Source of the DNA: Paragyromitra xinjiangensis
Lineage: Eukaryota > Ascomycota > Pezizomycetes > Pezizales > Discinaceae
Direction of reading: 5' to 3'
Assembly: GCA_038503065.1 (NCBI GenBank)
Contig: JBCAMK010000011.1
Location: 372,001-436,000, forward strand
DNA length: 64,000 bases
In this document: positions 27,390 through 38,470 of the stretch, piece by piece
How the letters are laid out: every line of letters begins with the position of its first letter
How positions within the stretch are numbered: the first letter of the stretch is position 1
The notes under the pieces: generated by a model
What the model was told of the DNA's origin: nothing
The model's database searches: none
The model's input: only the letters and a program-made list of their open reading frames with translations
Made by a program: the position numbers and the translations under genes

Positions 27390-29877
27390 TATGTCTATCT
27401 GAGGAATAAGATAGAAGGTAGTGAGCCGAAGCTTGGAAAGAGCTATGGGAGGAAACTTCTTAAATACATACAAAAGCCCCAACGTTGAAACCCCGAAACT
27501 CCGAAAATATAAACCCTGGATTCATGGAATTGTATATTTCTCGAGCGCAAATATTTAAATTCGGGACGAAGCTCCGTCTAACCATCTCTGCTTCGGGAGA
27601 GGTTAAAATCCGCCAATCTTAGCCTGGGCGGATTTTCCGGAGCTGTTGTATAGTAGGCACGCGTGGCAATTAAGGCTATACTCGGTTACTACCGCTTGGA
27701 ACGTTTGAAGTATAGCTCTCCCAAAAGAGGTGCTAATCGATATTAAATGTGGGGTAGTCCTATAACGCCTATTCTGGGGAGAACACGCCAGGAACCATAG
27801 CGAACCTGGCCTGTACAGACCTATAACTACGGAACAGAGTCTTTCTGGGCCGAGAATTGCTTTCACAAGGCTAAAATCAGAGTTCGTGGTGTTCTACAAA
27901 GGGCAACGAAATGCGTATTAAAACTAATTAACGGGCGTTTAGACTACCATTCAAACTCCACAGGACCAATAGTGATTAATACTGTGAACGGAGCTCCAGG
28001 GCCCGGGAGCCCCGCCTGAGCACCGGTTTAATCGCATGGCTCACCCGAAATGCGCCAATTGAGCTACTGAACCGAGTCGACGGACGAGTCGCCTTAGCTA
28101 CGGCAGCTTGCCTAAATTCAAAAATAAAGCTTAAGAAAAAACAATTAACATAACACTCGCCTTATTTTTAAATTACAGTACCTTCTACAACCCCTTTATG
28201 ACTAGAGCTGTCCTCGGAACCTAGTTGCATTTATTTCCCTACCGGGAACAGGGATTCGACCAATTTCGTAATCATAGAGAGTCACTCGCCTATAATATAG
28301 GGTAAGGGTTACTCGTAGTTTCTGGAGATATCTCTGGGTGAGGAAGCAGTGTAATTTAAGGGCAAATAGGAAAAGGGCTTACGAACCAATTACTCACCTT
28401 ACTAGGCTATAGAACGTTGCCGTCTCACCCAGACCTTAAGGTGGTTTCGAATCGCACCTGAGCTCGTATAGCAGTCGGATTTGGGTCCCGTCGGTCAGAT
28501 ATACGAGTGGCCTGACGAAAGGATGATATTTCTATGAATTCTAGGCTTTCATCAATTACGTGGCCTCATATATCCACCTGTTCTTCTGTATCCCTAAAGC
28601 TGTCTCCTTCTGACGAGATGTTCATTCAGCTCCTCAGGCACAGTGCCATTTAGCCTAATATTGTAAAAAGCTTGTTTTAAGGAGAATTATAAGGTATAAG
28701 GTAGATTTCATATCTAAACGGCTATCACGGCTATCCTGATCTAACTACACACGAGTTCAAAATCTGACACAGATCTCTGATTACTGTCAGATCGATAGCG
28801 CAATGCTCTGAGAAACCCCTGCTTTTGGTGGGGTACGGACATTGTGGAGACATCTGCATACCGCTGTGGAACTATAAACCGCCGGTTTGTGAGCTTTCTG
28901 ATCCGGGGAGAGAGAAAAGCTTCTTTGAGCCAAGTCGCTGATTAGGTGTGGGGCAGTTAGCAATAGCCTAAAATCAAAGAACTAGATACATAGTCGTGGG
29001 CCTTAAGTGATAGTGATCCCGCTGATACTTCCTTCTGCCGGATCTCAATTTTCGAAGAGGAGCACACACAATGAAGGGCATGTATAAGCCCATAGGTATG
29101 CCACATCAGACCTCGGCCAATCATTTTGGTTGTGAAGAGTCTCTGTCTCACAAAAGAGCCTCGCCAAAATCAGCCTCTCCTACCAAAATTTTCTACATTT
29201 AATATCTTCACCACCGATTATTCTAGAGGAATTTCTTGCGGATCGGTGTTCTCAATTCCCCCTCTCACACCAATTCGCCCTAAGAGAGAAATATGATATG
29301 GGTTCTCTCCGTATATATACATCTTATCATGCCCACAGCACCTTTTAAAGCGTTCCGGTTTGCACCCCCCATAGCCAAAGCCAAAGTTTTATTCCGCCAC
29401 AGCCACTGCTTGTCCTGCCCTATAAAAAGCTAATAGTTTTGATACTATGGCTCCAGACTATTTAGCTTTTCTTTAAGACATTTTGTTCGTTGTGGGTGTT
29501 AGAATATCGGCTCAAAGAAGGTGGTCGAGGTCCAAGACGCGGTCTCTTAATCCAGACACTAGCCGCTAGTTCTTCTACATCCTAACTCAAATGATACAAT
29601 TGCAAGATGAACTCTGCTTAACACTATAGATCAAACAAAAATACATGTATTGACTTCTACCTAAATAAACCTGGATTTGACAAAGGAGATATAAAAACAG
29701 CAGACCGTCCACTATTAGTAAGGAACCGAAATATATATCCCTAAGAAACCAACAAAAAAAGCCATGCCATGCAAAAGGGATCAAAGAATGACCGTAACTA
29801 AACGCCATATGCATATTATACCTTCCCAAAATGCAACCCATAAACACCAGTACAACATAATAAACAAGCAAAGTCCA
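27390..29877. other. Spacer upstream of the xylanase
   Basis: No supported gene. GGCTAA on the minus strand (27619-27624) and GGCTAAA on the plus strand (27869-27875) resemble XlnR-type sites of xylanase promoters, though chance hits are possible. B-box-like words (gattcgacc near 28254, ggtttcgaatcg near 28443) and a GCTCAATTGG word on the minus strand near 28060 suggest tRNA-derived debris. Confidence 0.4.
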
Positions 29878-32800
29878 TCAAGGTACCTCGGTCTCAACAT
29901 TCGGTCTCCGTGGCTCCATCTTAAAATGTCCCTTTAGCCCTTTTCCAGTATCCTTTACACCCTTCCCTACCCACGCCAACGTCCTCGCGCCCTTCCACTG
30001 CATCACCCCTCTCTCTCGTCTATGCAGCTCCCTCTGCATCTCCCGTCTCTTCGAAAACCGTTTCTTCAGCCCCTTAATCGGGTGGATCCCACCCACCTCC
30101 CCACCTTCATCACTCGAAGCCCCACTCGTATCCTCATCATCCTCACCCTCATCTCCATGCACAGAACGTTCCGAAGAGGCCGTGCCAGCTTCAGAATCCG
30201 ATGACACGCTGTCTACCCCGGCAGTATGATTATCGTGAACAATACAACGCACCGCATCCAACACATCCGCGAAATCCTTTTCCTCCTCCGCAGCTCTCTG
30301 ATGCGCACGAGAGTTCGCCGCCAGCCCACGGTGAAACCGTACCACCACATCTACATACCCCACGTGTCTTCCAGAACGCTTCTGCACCTGTCCCTGAACT
30401 CCACAATTCTGGATAAATCCATGTATGTCTTGCGGCTGAAACACATCCAGCCTTACCGTGGTGTCCTCGTCATCGGGAATGTCTTTTAACCATAACACCG
30501 CCGCGGCGTGTGTCTTGTCGCGGCGGAGTTTAGAATCCCGGCGAAAGTAGAGGATACAAGGTACGGAGTGTCTCTGCCGTACTCCTAACCTGAAACCTTT
30601 CTTCGAGGAGCCTACTGGCTACCAGCCACTGCCATCGGGACTCTGAAGCGCTCGTTTAGAAGTGAGTGGTACCTGGAAAGTGATATAATCCGCGTTCCGA
30701 ACATCCTTGTCCGTGATATTCTTGGAGGATATATGCTTCGATACGATCTCAAGAGATCCAATCTCCGCCCCGAGAATTTGCTTCGGTAGCTTCGCATCAA
30801 TAGAGCGGAACAGCAACGAGACACGGATTTTACCATATCCGATTCCGCCCTGTATTGGATAATATCTAGAGATCATACTAGAGTTCTTCAACACATCCTT
30901 TAAACGAAACTCCACCACTCCCAAAATCGGGTCTATCTCCCGTAGTCGTGAATCCATAACCACAACCAACACCGTACTCGCACGGAAGTCACGCACGAAC
31001 CTTTCTGTCCCGGCGTTGAAAAATGGCTTACTGGTCATTGGTTTCACACGAGTTTTGTATATTTTTTCGTGGTCGAGGATAATTGAGCAGTATGCAGACG
31101 GGAGGTTTTCGGATTCCTCCTCTTCGATTGCGGCGGATTGGCCGCCCATTCGAGAGGCTGGGTTGCCTTTGGATCCGGTGACTATGTGTCGTTCGAGAGC
31201 TACGATATTATGGATTTGGATTGAGAGGATTCCGGAGGGGTAGGATGGGTCTGGTGGGATGTAACGAACACGAGATTCTTGTTGGGAGTCGACCTTGCCG
31301 TCTGTAGATTTGAACTCTTCCACGTCCTATGTGATGTTTTAGCCCACCAAATTACTCCTAGACCTAATAAAAAGAAGACTCGAGGCAAACCCAAACCCAC
31401 CTTAAAATCCCTTGGAAGTCTCTCATCCGCACCACTCGTTGCTAACTCCTGATTCAACTCCTGCTTCCCATGAAAAACCACCGACCAGTTGATACGACCC
31501 GGCATATAATGGCCATCCTTAAAACCCTGTAACCTATCCCTTTTCTTATAATCCCTCCCCTTATTCCTCACCAACTCCGTAACATCCATCTGCGTCCTCC
31601 CAACAATATCATCCGCCGTAAACCGATCACTATCCCATAACGTAACACTCAACATCTCCGCCGCCTTAACCTCATCCGCATTCACCAGCAACACCGCAGT
31701 CTCATCCCACACCGGGTTCAGATCACCAAAAATGATCCTAGTGCTCCACAGCGGTTTGGCAAATTTCGAGTAGCTAAGCGTTACATAGCAATCGCTCTTA
31801 CCGTTGAGGTCTGCGGCTATAATAGCTTCTGCAGAGCGGATATGAACGACAAGGACCCCGATTGCTTGCAGTTCCTTTTTGGTGTCTTCCCCGACGAGGA
31901 TCTTGGAGAGGTCGAGGGTGTAGTTTGAGGGTGCGACGTACTCTCTGGCGGCGGTTTTGATGGAGGAGTTTATGAAGTCGGATATACCGGGGAGATTCAT
32001 GACGTCGATGAATCGTTGGTTGAGTGGGACGGCGGTGATCTTGATCTCGGGCATGCCCATGAATGTGAAGGTTGCGAGCTTGACGAACGGAGGGTCGGGA
32101 ATTAGTTGGATTTTCAGTCGGCCTGGAACTGTTAGTACTAGCTGAGGTAGTCTAGTGGGAAGGAACCTACATATTCCTGTACACCCCATGAGCTCAACCC
32201 AAACAGCTGGATCTTGTCAGTGAAATCATTCCTACATCGTGATCTGAGAACATACGTATAGGAGTTGCCACAACGCCCTTCACCCCAAAAGTAAGGTGTA
32301 TCAACAAATTCGCATTCTTCGCCTTACTCGCCGCACTAGCACTACTCGGACTAGCCCTATAAGCAAACGCAACCTCCAAACACGCCCACTCCCCGACCTC
32401 CTCCTGCTCATTCAACCTCTCAGTAGCCCCCCTCGGAACCTCATCCTCACTCAACCACCTCAGCGATAATATCCTCATCGGGGTTGACCCCTGCCCCATA
32501 TTCGTGATCTTGACCTGATTCACAATCGACGGTATCGATGCTTGCATAACGTCTTCGATCAGATCCACCATAGACGAGAATAGATCAGCGTTAATTTGCG
32601 GCCAGAGCTTCGAGATTATCCCGTTGAGCCATTCTGCGGACTCGTTGCCTTCTGGCCCGTTGACGTGCATTCTTTCTAGACCTTGCTCGGTTTGTGCGGC
32701 GTGGACTATGTCGGACCAGACGCTGTTGACGTTTCTCCACCATGTTATGCCGCCGGTGATGGCGGTGAAGATTGATATCGAGTATGGGAGGGAAAGACAT

Positions 32801-33370
32801 CCGTTGAGGAGTATGAAGACGATGATAACAAAAGTTATGTATTTTACTGTCAGTGATCGAAGCTTGTAGGTGTCAGTACATTAAGCTCAAGCCGAGGGGT
32901 TGATATCTGAAATACTTCTTCCATAAACTGATGCCATGATGCTGGTGGATATATTTCCGGCGGGTTTTTAGTGATCTCCGGAGGTGGGGCATATTTAGCA
33001 TCACATATAGGAACACTGAAATCAAACCACCCACATCAGTCCCACCTCCCACAGAAAGGAAGAAAAAAATAGTATATCCCTACTCTTTACCCGTAATAGG
33101 GTCTGTAACAGTCTTCGTATTCTCCAATATCTTCTTCTGCCTCTCCAAACTAGCCCGGTCGCCATCTGGGCTCCTGTCTCGGTCAGGATACAGATCCCAT
33201 AGCGACTCTATCCTCGGTACTGGGTTCCTGCCCGAGTAAAAGCGAGGATCAGGTTCAAGATCGTTCGTAGCCGTAGAGGTATTCTTCCTATGACGTCTAT
33301 AGCCATTACGACTATTCTCATCGTCCATGACGAGATCGTGGATATAGTGCTGTTGAGTTGTAGTCGCCAT
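29878..33370 (-). CDS. Mug190/tricalbin-like SMP and C2 protein; in-frame TAG
   Basis: Exons 33370-33084, 33015-32916, 32862-32256, 32206-32171, 32122-31401 and 31326-29878 keep one frame over 1067 codons. A hydrophobic hairpin at about residues 136-167 would anchor it in the ER. An SMP lipid-transfer domain follows (about 190-420), with PVWVE and KIQLIPDPPF motifs. The first C2 domain, in exon 5, carries the calcium-binding Asp pattern DLNGKSD, DLNPVWDE and WDSDRFTADD. A second C2-like region begins SGILSIQIHN in exon 6. The C-terminus is acidic then Lys/Arg-rich. Such proteins tether ER to plasma membrane and move lipids. The oddity is a TAG at 30621-30619 (codon 820), between TFQVPL and a still-homologous region with VRQRHSVPCILYFRR. 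A 33-nt intron, a sequencing error or a true nonsense change could explain it. Confidence 0.82.
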
Positions 33371-35101
33371 AACTACGAGCTGCTGTGGAGTTTCAATCAA
33401 CCCCCCGTCCGTTCGCCCAAGAATAGGGTAGGGAAGAAGTCATACTATGTTACCAGCGTTCACAGACTATTATCCACAAAAACCCCTCCGCCCACATTGG
33501 TTTCCTGTCGCCATGGCCGAGACACGGACATCGAGCCCAGTGGAGATTTAGCAGGATCTCCGCAGCCGCGAACCCGTCCATCGAACAGCATCCCTACGGA
33601 AAAGCTCATCTTGGGGTTCGTCATTTCCGGAAAACCTGATCTAGAAGAGGAATAGCGGGGAGACCCCGCGGGCATAGCGTTACGTGGCTAGTCTCGGCTA
33701 CGTCTCTACAGCCACTATACTCCGTAAGAGTTGGGGGGTTCAAGGAGGGGGATCTCTTTTGGGCAGCACATCGGACATATCAGACGTCATAAGTAATCGA
33801 ATATGCTTGGTGGTTTGAAGAGTGGCCAATTGGCGGTTGCTTCTTGGTGACGCGTAACGGTTTTAATTTGTCACAGCCGTTGAGGGCAACCGCTGTCCGC
33901 GCGAGATGGAACTGAGGGCATCTGACAATATCTGAATAGTGGCCCTGCATTAATTGAATGAGATCGGTGATTTCTCAACTTCGGTCGACTCGGGGCCGAG
34001 TACAATAGTATGGGAGACCGTTTCTTGAAGCTGAAAGTCGCTGCTGCTAGCAATGCGGCATAGATTCGATTCCCCTACAGGTAAATTAAGCTTAAGCCCG
34101 CCAAGAAAGCCAACCCCAGCAGATATTTAGCTAATAGCTTCAGTAGTAAATGAACAAAGTCCAAGCCAAAGCCAAAGCCATACCAACATCTATCTAGAAC
34201 CCCCAACAAGTAAACCACAAACCCACAAACCAGACAAATCCCCTCCACGGAACTCGGCAACCCCCGTCACCGAAACACCACAGCCCCTCATCAATCCCGA
34301 GATTACCAGCGACCGAAATTGCCTCAAGCCGCCAGAACCGACTCAGCCCCACGACAAAAAAGGTCATAGATACTCACTCGCAACGCTACATGATATACCA
34401 TGACCCCCCAAAACACCCCTCGCGGGTCGTTAGATTAAGCCTTGGGGCTGATGTGAAACAATGACTACACAAGCTTTTACGCTCGAGCCCAAACGATGAT
34501 CGAGGTTGGGCGGTCAGGCCCCCACCGTAAGCCTCACAACTGCACTTATTCTAGCGTCAGCGTGACGGATATCACTGATCGACCCAGTATTTGATTCCAT
34601 CTCAAGTGCATTTCACTGGTATTACTGACTGAGCAGCATGAGAAGAACTATAATCAAATATCCACAGCCGTATCTAAAACCCAACCCAACATTTTACGAG
34701 AAAGCAATAACACATGTCAAGAAGCAGAAGAAAAAAAACCCCAACAAAACTGTTGGTAGAATAGAATAGAGGGGAGGTTTAATAAGTACGATACACAAAA
34801 CGACATACGAGACATTAAAAGAAGAGCCACCGACTCTTCCCATCGTACATAGAACATAAAGTAGATATCCGTCAAGTCATAAAAGGTCGACATAAAGAGA
34901 CATCGCCACGCTATCATAAAGGATCGTGCAAAAGAGATATATGGACAAATGAAAACGCCCCCCAGACTGATACTAACCTAGCAACCCAAACAAACATGGC
35001 TAAAAAAAAAAGACCAAAAACATCTCATCATAAAAACGAAACCGCCGGAGAAAATAAAAAAAGAACAATAAAAAAAACCGCCATTCATAAACTTCATCCA
35101 A
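33371..35101. other. Spacer with 5S-like relic
   Basis: No supported protein gene. A 5S rRNA-like sequence lies at about 33938-34050. The remainder (34.05-35.1 kb) is A-rich and includes the 3' flank of the 1053-aa gene. Confidence 0.45.
33938..34050 (+). pseudogene. 5S rRNA-like relic
   Basis: The order of blocks follows 5S rRNA: GTGGCC near the start, GAGATCGGTG and TCTCAACTTCGG in the first half, CGGGGCCGAGTAC, then TATGGGAGACCG, which matches the strongly conserved C-box region, and a GTCGCTGCTGC end. Identity is too low elsewhere for a working 5S gene. It may be a decayed dispersed 5S copy or the head of a 5S-derived SINE. Confidence 0.35.
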
Positions 35102-38100
35102 TCATCTTCCTATGATCCTCATAACTCTGCTCATAATCCCCTTCTTCTCTTCCTCTTCAGGTCGCTGTGCTCCCGCAGTCCACGACTGTTGAATATTATT
35201 CCCATATCCGACGGGTGCTCCGATTTCCATCTCCCTATACATATCCTTCTCCCTGCTACCATATCTCTCATTTCCACTACGCACTCTCCCGGTGCCGCTG
35301 TCTCTATGCTTCCTGATCTTTCCTTCTGGTCTTCCATCTCCTTGTCCGCCTTCCAGCGCCGCCAACCGCCTCGCCTCCCGCTTCTCCTCTTTCCGGATTC
35401 TCCGCGCTTCCTCTTCCTCTGGAGTGCCAGGGACACGGGTCCGGGAGCGATCGCGCTTATGCTTTTTTGTATGCTCTCTATGTTCTCTCTTCCCCTCACT
35501 CGACAATGAGTGACCTGAATCCTTCACCGCCTCTGAATCCTTCACTGCTTCTGCCTCCTGCTCTTTCCTCGCACGTCGCTCCGCCCGTCGTCGAGCTTTC
35601 TCGGCCTTCGCTGCGTCCTCTTCGCCCACGAAAGACCTCGGCGAAATCGGCATCTCTCCATGATGCTCACGATTCGGCGAGAGCAGGGCTGTATCCTGCT
35701 CATCCCGATGATGTAGGAACGGCGAGCGTAGCTGCGAGCCATCGTAATTGTCATGATCCATATGCAGCTCCGACCGCGACGCAATATTATCTTCCGGGTT
35801 CTGAATCGGGAGTTCATAAGGAGTTAGCGGGGGCGGGGGGATATTTTCGCGAGCCTCAGCCTTCGCCTTCGCAGCCTTGCGAGCTGCTTTTTCCGCGCGT
35901 CGGTCTTCCTTCGGACCATTACGGAGGTGGTCTTCGAGTTCCTTGCCTTTACGAAGAGCCTTCTCTTCGTGCTTACGGCGACGTTCCTCCCGTTCTTCGG
36001 GGGTGAGGTGCGCAGAGTCTTTTCGACGGTGTTTCCTGTCTTTATCGCCGCCGCTACCGCTTCCGCTTCCATTTTCTCCGGGCTTGACGCTGTTGGAGCG
36101 GGATCGCCGGGATTTGGGTGGCTGCGCGTCGGGTTCGTAGACGACGTGGACGGGCTCGATTTCGACGCCGGCTTCGCCGTTGTTTTTCTTCGATGACTTT
36201 TTCCGCTTAGGCTGCTCGATGGGGCCGTCGATGTATGGTGATCCAGGTGGGGGGCCTTGGTGGCCTTCAATGGCGGAGGGGATGGACTCGCCGAAGACAG
36301 CCTCGGCTTTTGATTTTGAGGATTTGCGACGTTTGATGTGTTCTTCGACTTGTTGCTGGGCTTGCTGCTGATTGGGGTCGTAGGGTTGGCCATGGGGCTC
36401 AATTGTGATTGGAGGTGGGCGGGCCTTTTTGGATTTTCTTTTTTCCTTAGTACGCTCTTCCTGGTGTTGTTGTTCGTAGGCGGCTTCTTGTGGATCGAGG
36501 ATTGCAGGTTCCATGAATGGCGCGGGAGTAGAGCGCTTAGATGATTTCTTATGTTTTCGTTTTTCCTCATGCTGGCGTTCTTCCTCGTACTGTGGATCGT
36601 ATTGGGGTTCGAAAGGCTGCTCAAACGGTTCGGCAGTAACGCTATCGGCAAACATAGGGGCGGGAGTGGAAAGGCCTCTCTTAGCGGCCTTCCGGGCTTC
36701 CCGTTCGGCCTTTTCTTCCGGGGTACGATGCTTTTTCTCTTTAGGCTCACCGAGACGATCTCGAGATTTGGTTCGGTCCCTATCTCGAGACCTCTCTCCA
36801 CCATCGAGATGTGTACTTCTGTCCCTGACTCTATCGCCCCTATCGCGGGACTTTGCTCTGTCCCGATCCCCCTTCTCGCGGTGTTTCTTTTCCTTCCGCT
36901 CAGTTCCATCCCCGGACCTTTCTTTCTTCCGATGCGACCTGTCTTTTTCCTTCTTCGGCTTCCTACCTAGGTCTGGAGTCTCTGCAGCATGAGCCAGTGC
37001 CTCAGCGCCGGCAGCGGCAGCAGCCTCATCGTCCAGAGGACCAGCCGTAAAGCCAGTGTTGGGGTTATCATGGAACTGGTCGTGAGCATACGGGTCCTGA
37101 GCATATGGTATATCGTGTGCAGGGTGCACGGAGGCCATCTCAGGCCTATCAGAAAGGGCAGAGACTTCAGAGACGATAGACATTTTGGGTGGATCGATTG
37201 TGATGGATTCTTCTCGAGGGGTGTATTCAGGTGGAGGAGGTAGCTCGGCTGGCGAGTCTTCAGTTACAGATGGTTCTGTAGTGTCGGATGGGGGTTCGGC
37301 TTCACCAGGAAGCTCCCCTTCGTGGACGTTTACGACAGCTTCCTCTGATTTGGCGCTATCTTCTAGTGTTGGTGCTGGTGCTGGCGGTGGTGCTTCAGAA
37401 TGCTCAGGAGTATCCGAGGGTTCCGGTTGTGGTTCGTCGACAGGGACTGCTACTTGTGAACTGCCAGCGTGTTCTTCTTCTTCTGCAACAACCGCCTCGC
37501 TTGTTTCCGCAGTTGTATGATCTTCGGCAGGGGGTGGTGGCGGCTCGTTGTCGTCACAAGGCTCTGCTGCGCTCGTGTCCGAAGGAGCTTTATAGTGTTC
37601 ACTATCCGGCGCGTGTTCTTCTGTGGATTCGGAAAGAGAGGGTTCTTCCGTGTTTGTGTGTTCGGCCACGGGGTTAAGATCGGGGGGGTCGGGAGAGTTT
37701 TGTTGAGTCGAAGAATCGACTGGCTGCGCGGAGTCTGAGGGGTTGGATGAGGATAGTGAGGAGCTCTGGGAAGCAGGGGAGCCTATAGGAGGGGCGAGTT
37801 CGCTTATTAGCTTGGTACGGTATGGTACGGTATGGGATTGGGGACGGTGGAGGCGGAGCTGAGCGGTGACACCCCGCATGGAAGAAAATCTCTGAATCCT
37901 GATTCCTGGGTTTTTTCATTTTTCTGTTGAAACAGACGATCACACCATAAAGCACGAGATAAAAGGTGCAGGAATTGATTGTCACTCACCCTCTGTATTT
38001 TGAGTATTTTCTGCAGAGGTAGCAGGCTCGGTGGAATCGTTTGTAGCTATAGGAGATGCAGATAGGGTTGAAGGGGCAGGATCTTGGGCCTCCTCTGCGT

Positions 38101-38470
38101 TTTCAGCACCCTGGTTTGGCAGAGCTGTAGGATCGTCTTGGGGCCCGTTATGTTCTTCCTCATGCTCTGGCTGTTGTTGTTCGCCCACAATTCCGTGGCT
38201 GTTCGCACTGGTACTACTCGGTTCTCCACTTTCCGCGCCTTCTGTGATATTGGTTTGGCCATCCTCGTCTTCGTCGTCGTGGACCTTGACACCGCCATCT
38301 CGGTCCTCTTCTTCTACTACAGTGGTGTCGTGGCCATTCTCTGCATCCCGTTCGCTGTCTTCTTCAGGCTGTAGCTCAGTTGAGTCTGGCGGCGGGGGGG
38401 ACGATCGAGATTCGTCGTTGACATCTTCCACCTTCCCCTCCGCCTTCTCGTGCTCTTCGTTGTCGCCCAT
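35102..38470 (-). CDS. Large charged, disordered protein (1053 aa)
   Basis: Two exons, 38470-37990 and 37782-35102, join in phase through a 207-nt GT-AG intron to 1053 aa. I do not recognise a family. The N-terminal third is acidic and rich in Pro, Ser, Glu and Gln. The middle is a dense Arg/Asp/Ser/Lys region with repeated SRDR and RDR words, recalling RS/RD domains of splicing-linked proteins. The rest is Lys/Glu/Arg-rich, predicted disordered or long helix, with recurring EERRRKHEEKA-type segments. A short conserved-looking tail ends IMSRVMRIIGR. No membrane segment or signal peptide is seen. A nuclear or cytoskeletal scaffold is possible but is only inference. The ATG at 38470 was chosen because it opens the acidic stretch; upstream in-frame sequence to 38593 looks like 5' UTR. 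Confidence 0.78.

Noticed and set aside
35824..36909. 361-codon frame on the same strand as the 1053-aa gene
   Set aside because: It lies entirely inside the longer coding frame. Its Arg/Lys/Ser/Pro composition is a frame shadow of a low-complexity charged region.
35467..37738. Many plus-strand frames of 60-180 codons
   Set aside because: Antisense shadows of the 1053-aa gene, caused by purine-biased codons that avoid stops on the other strand.
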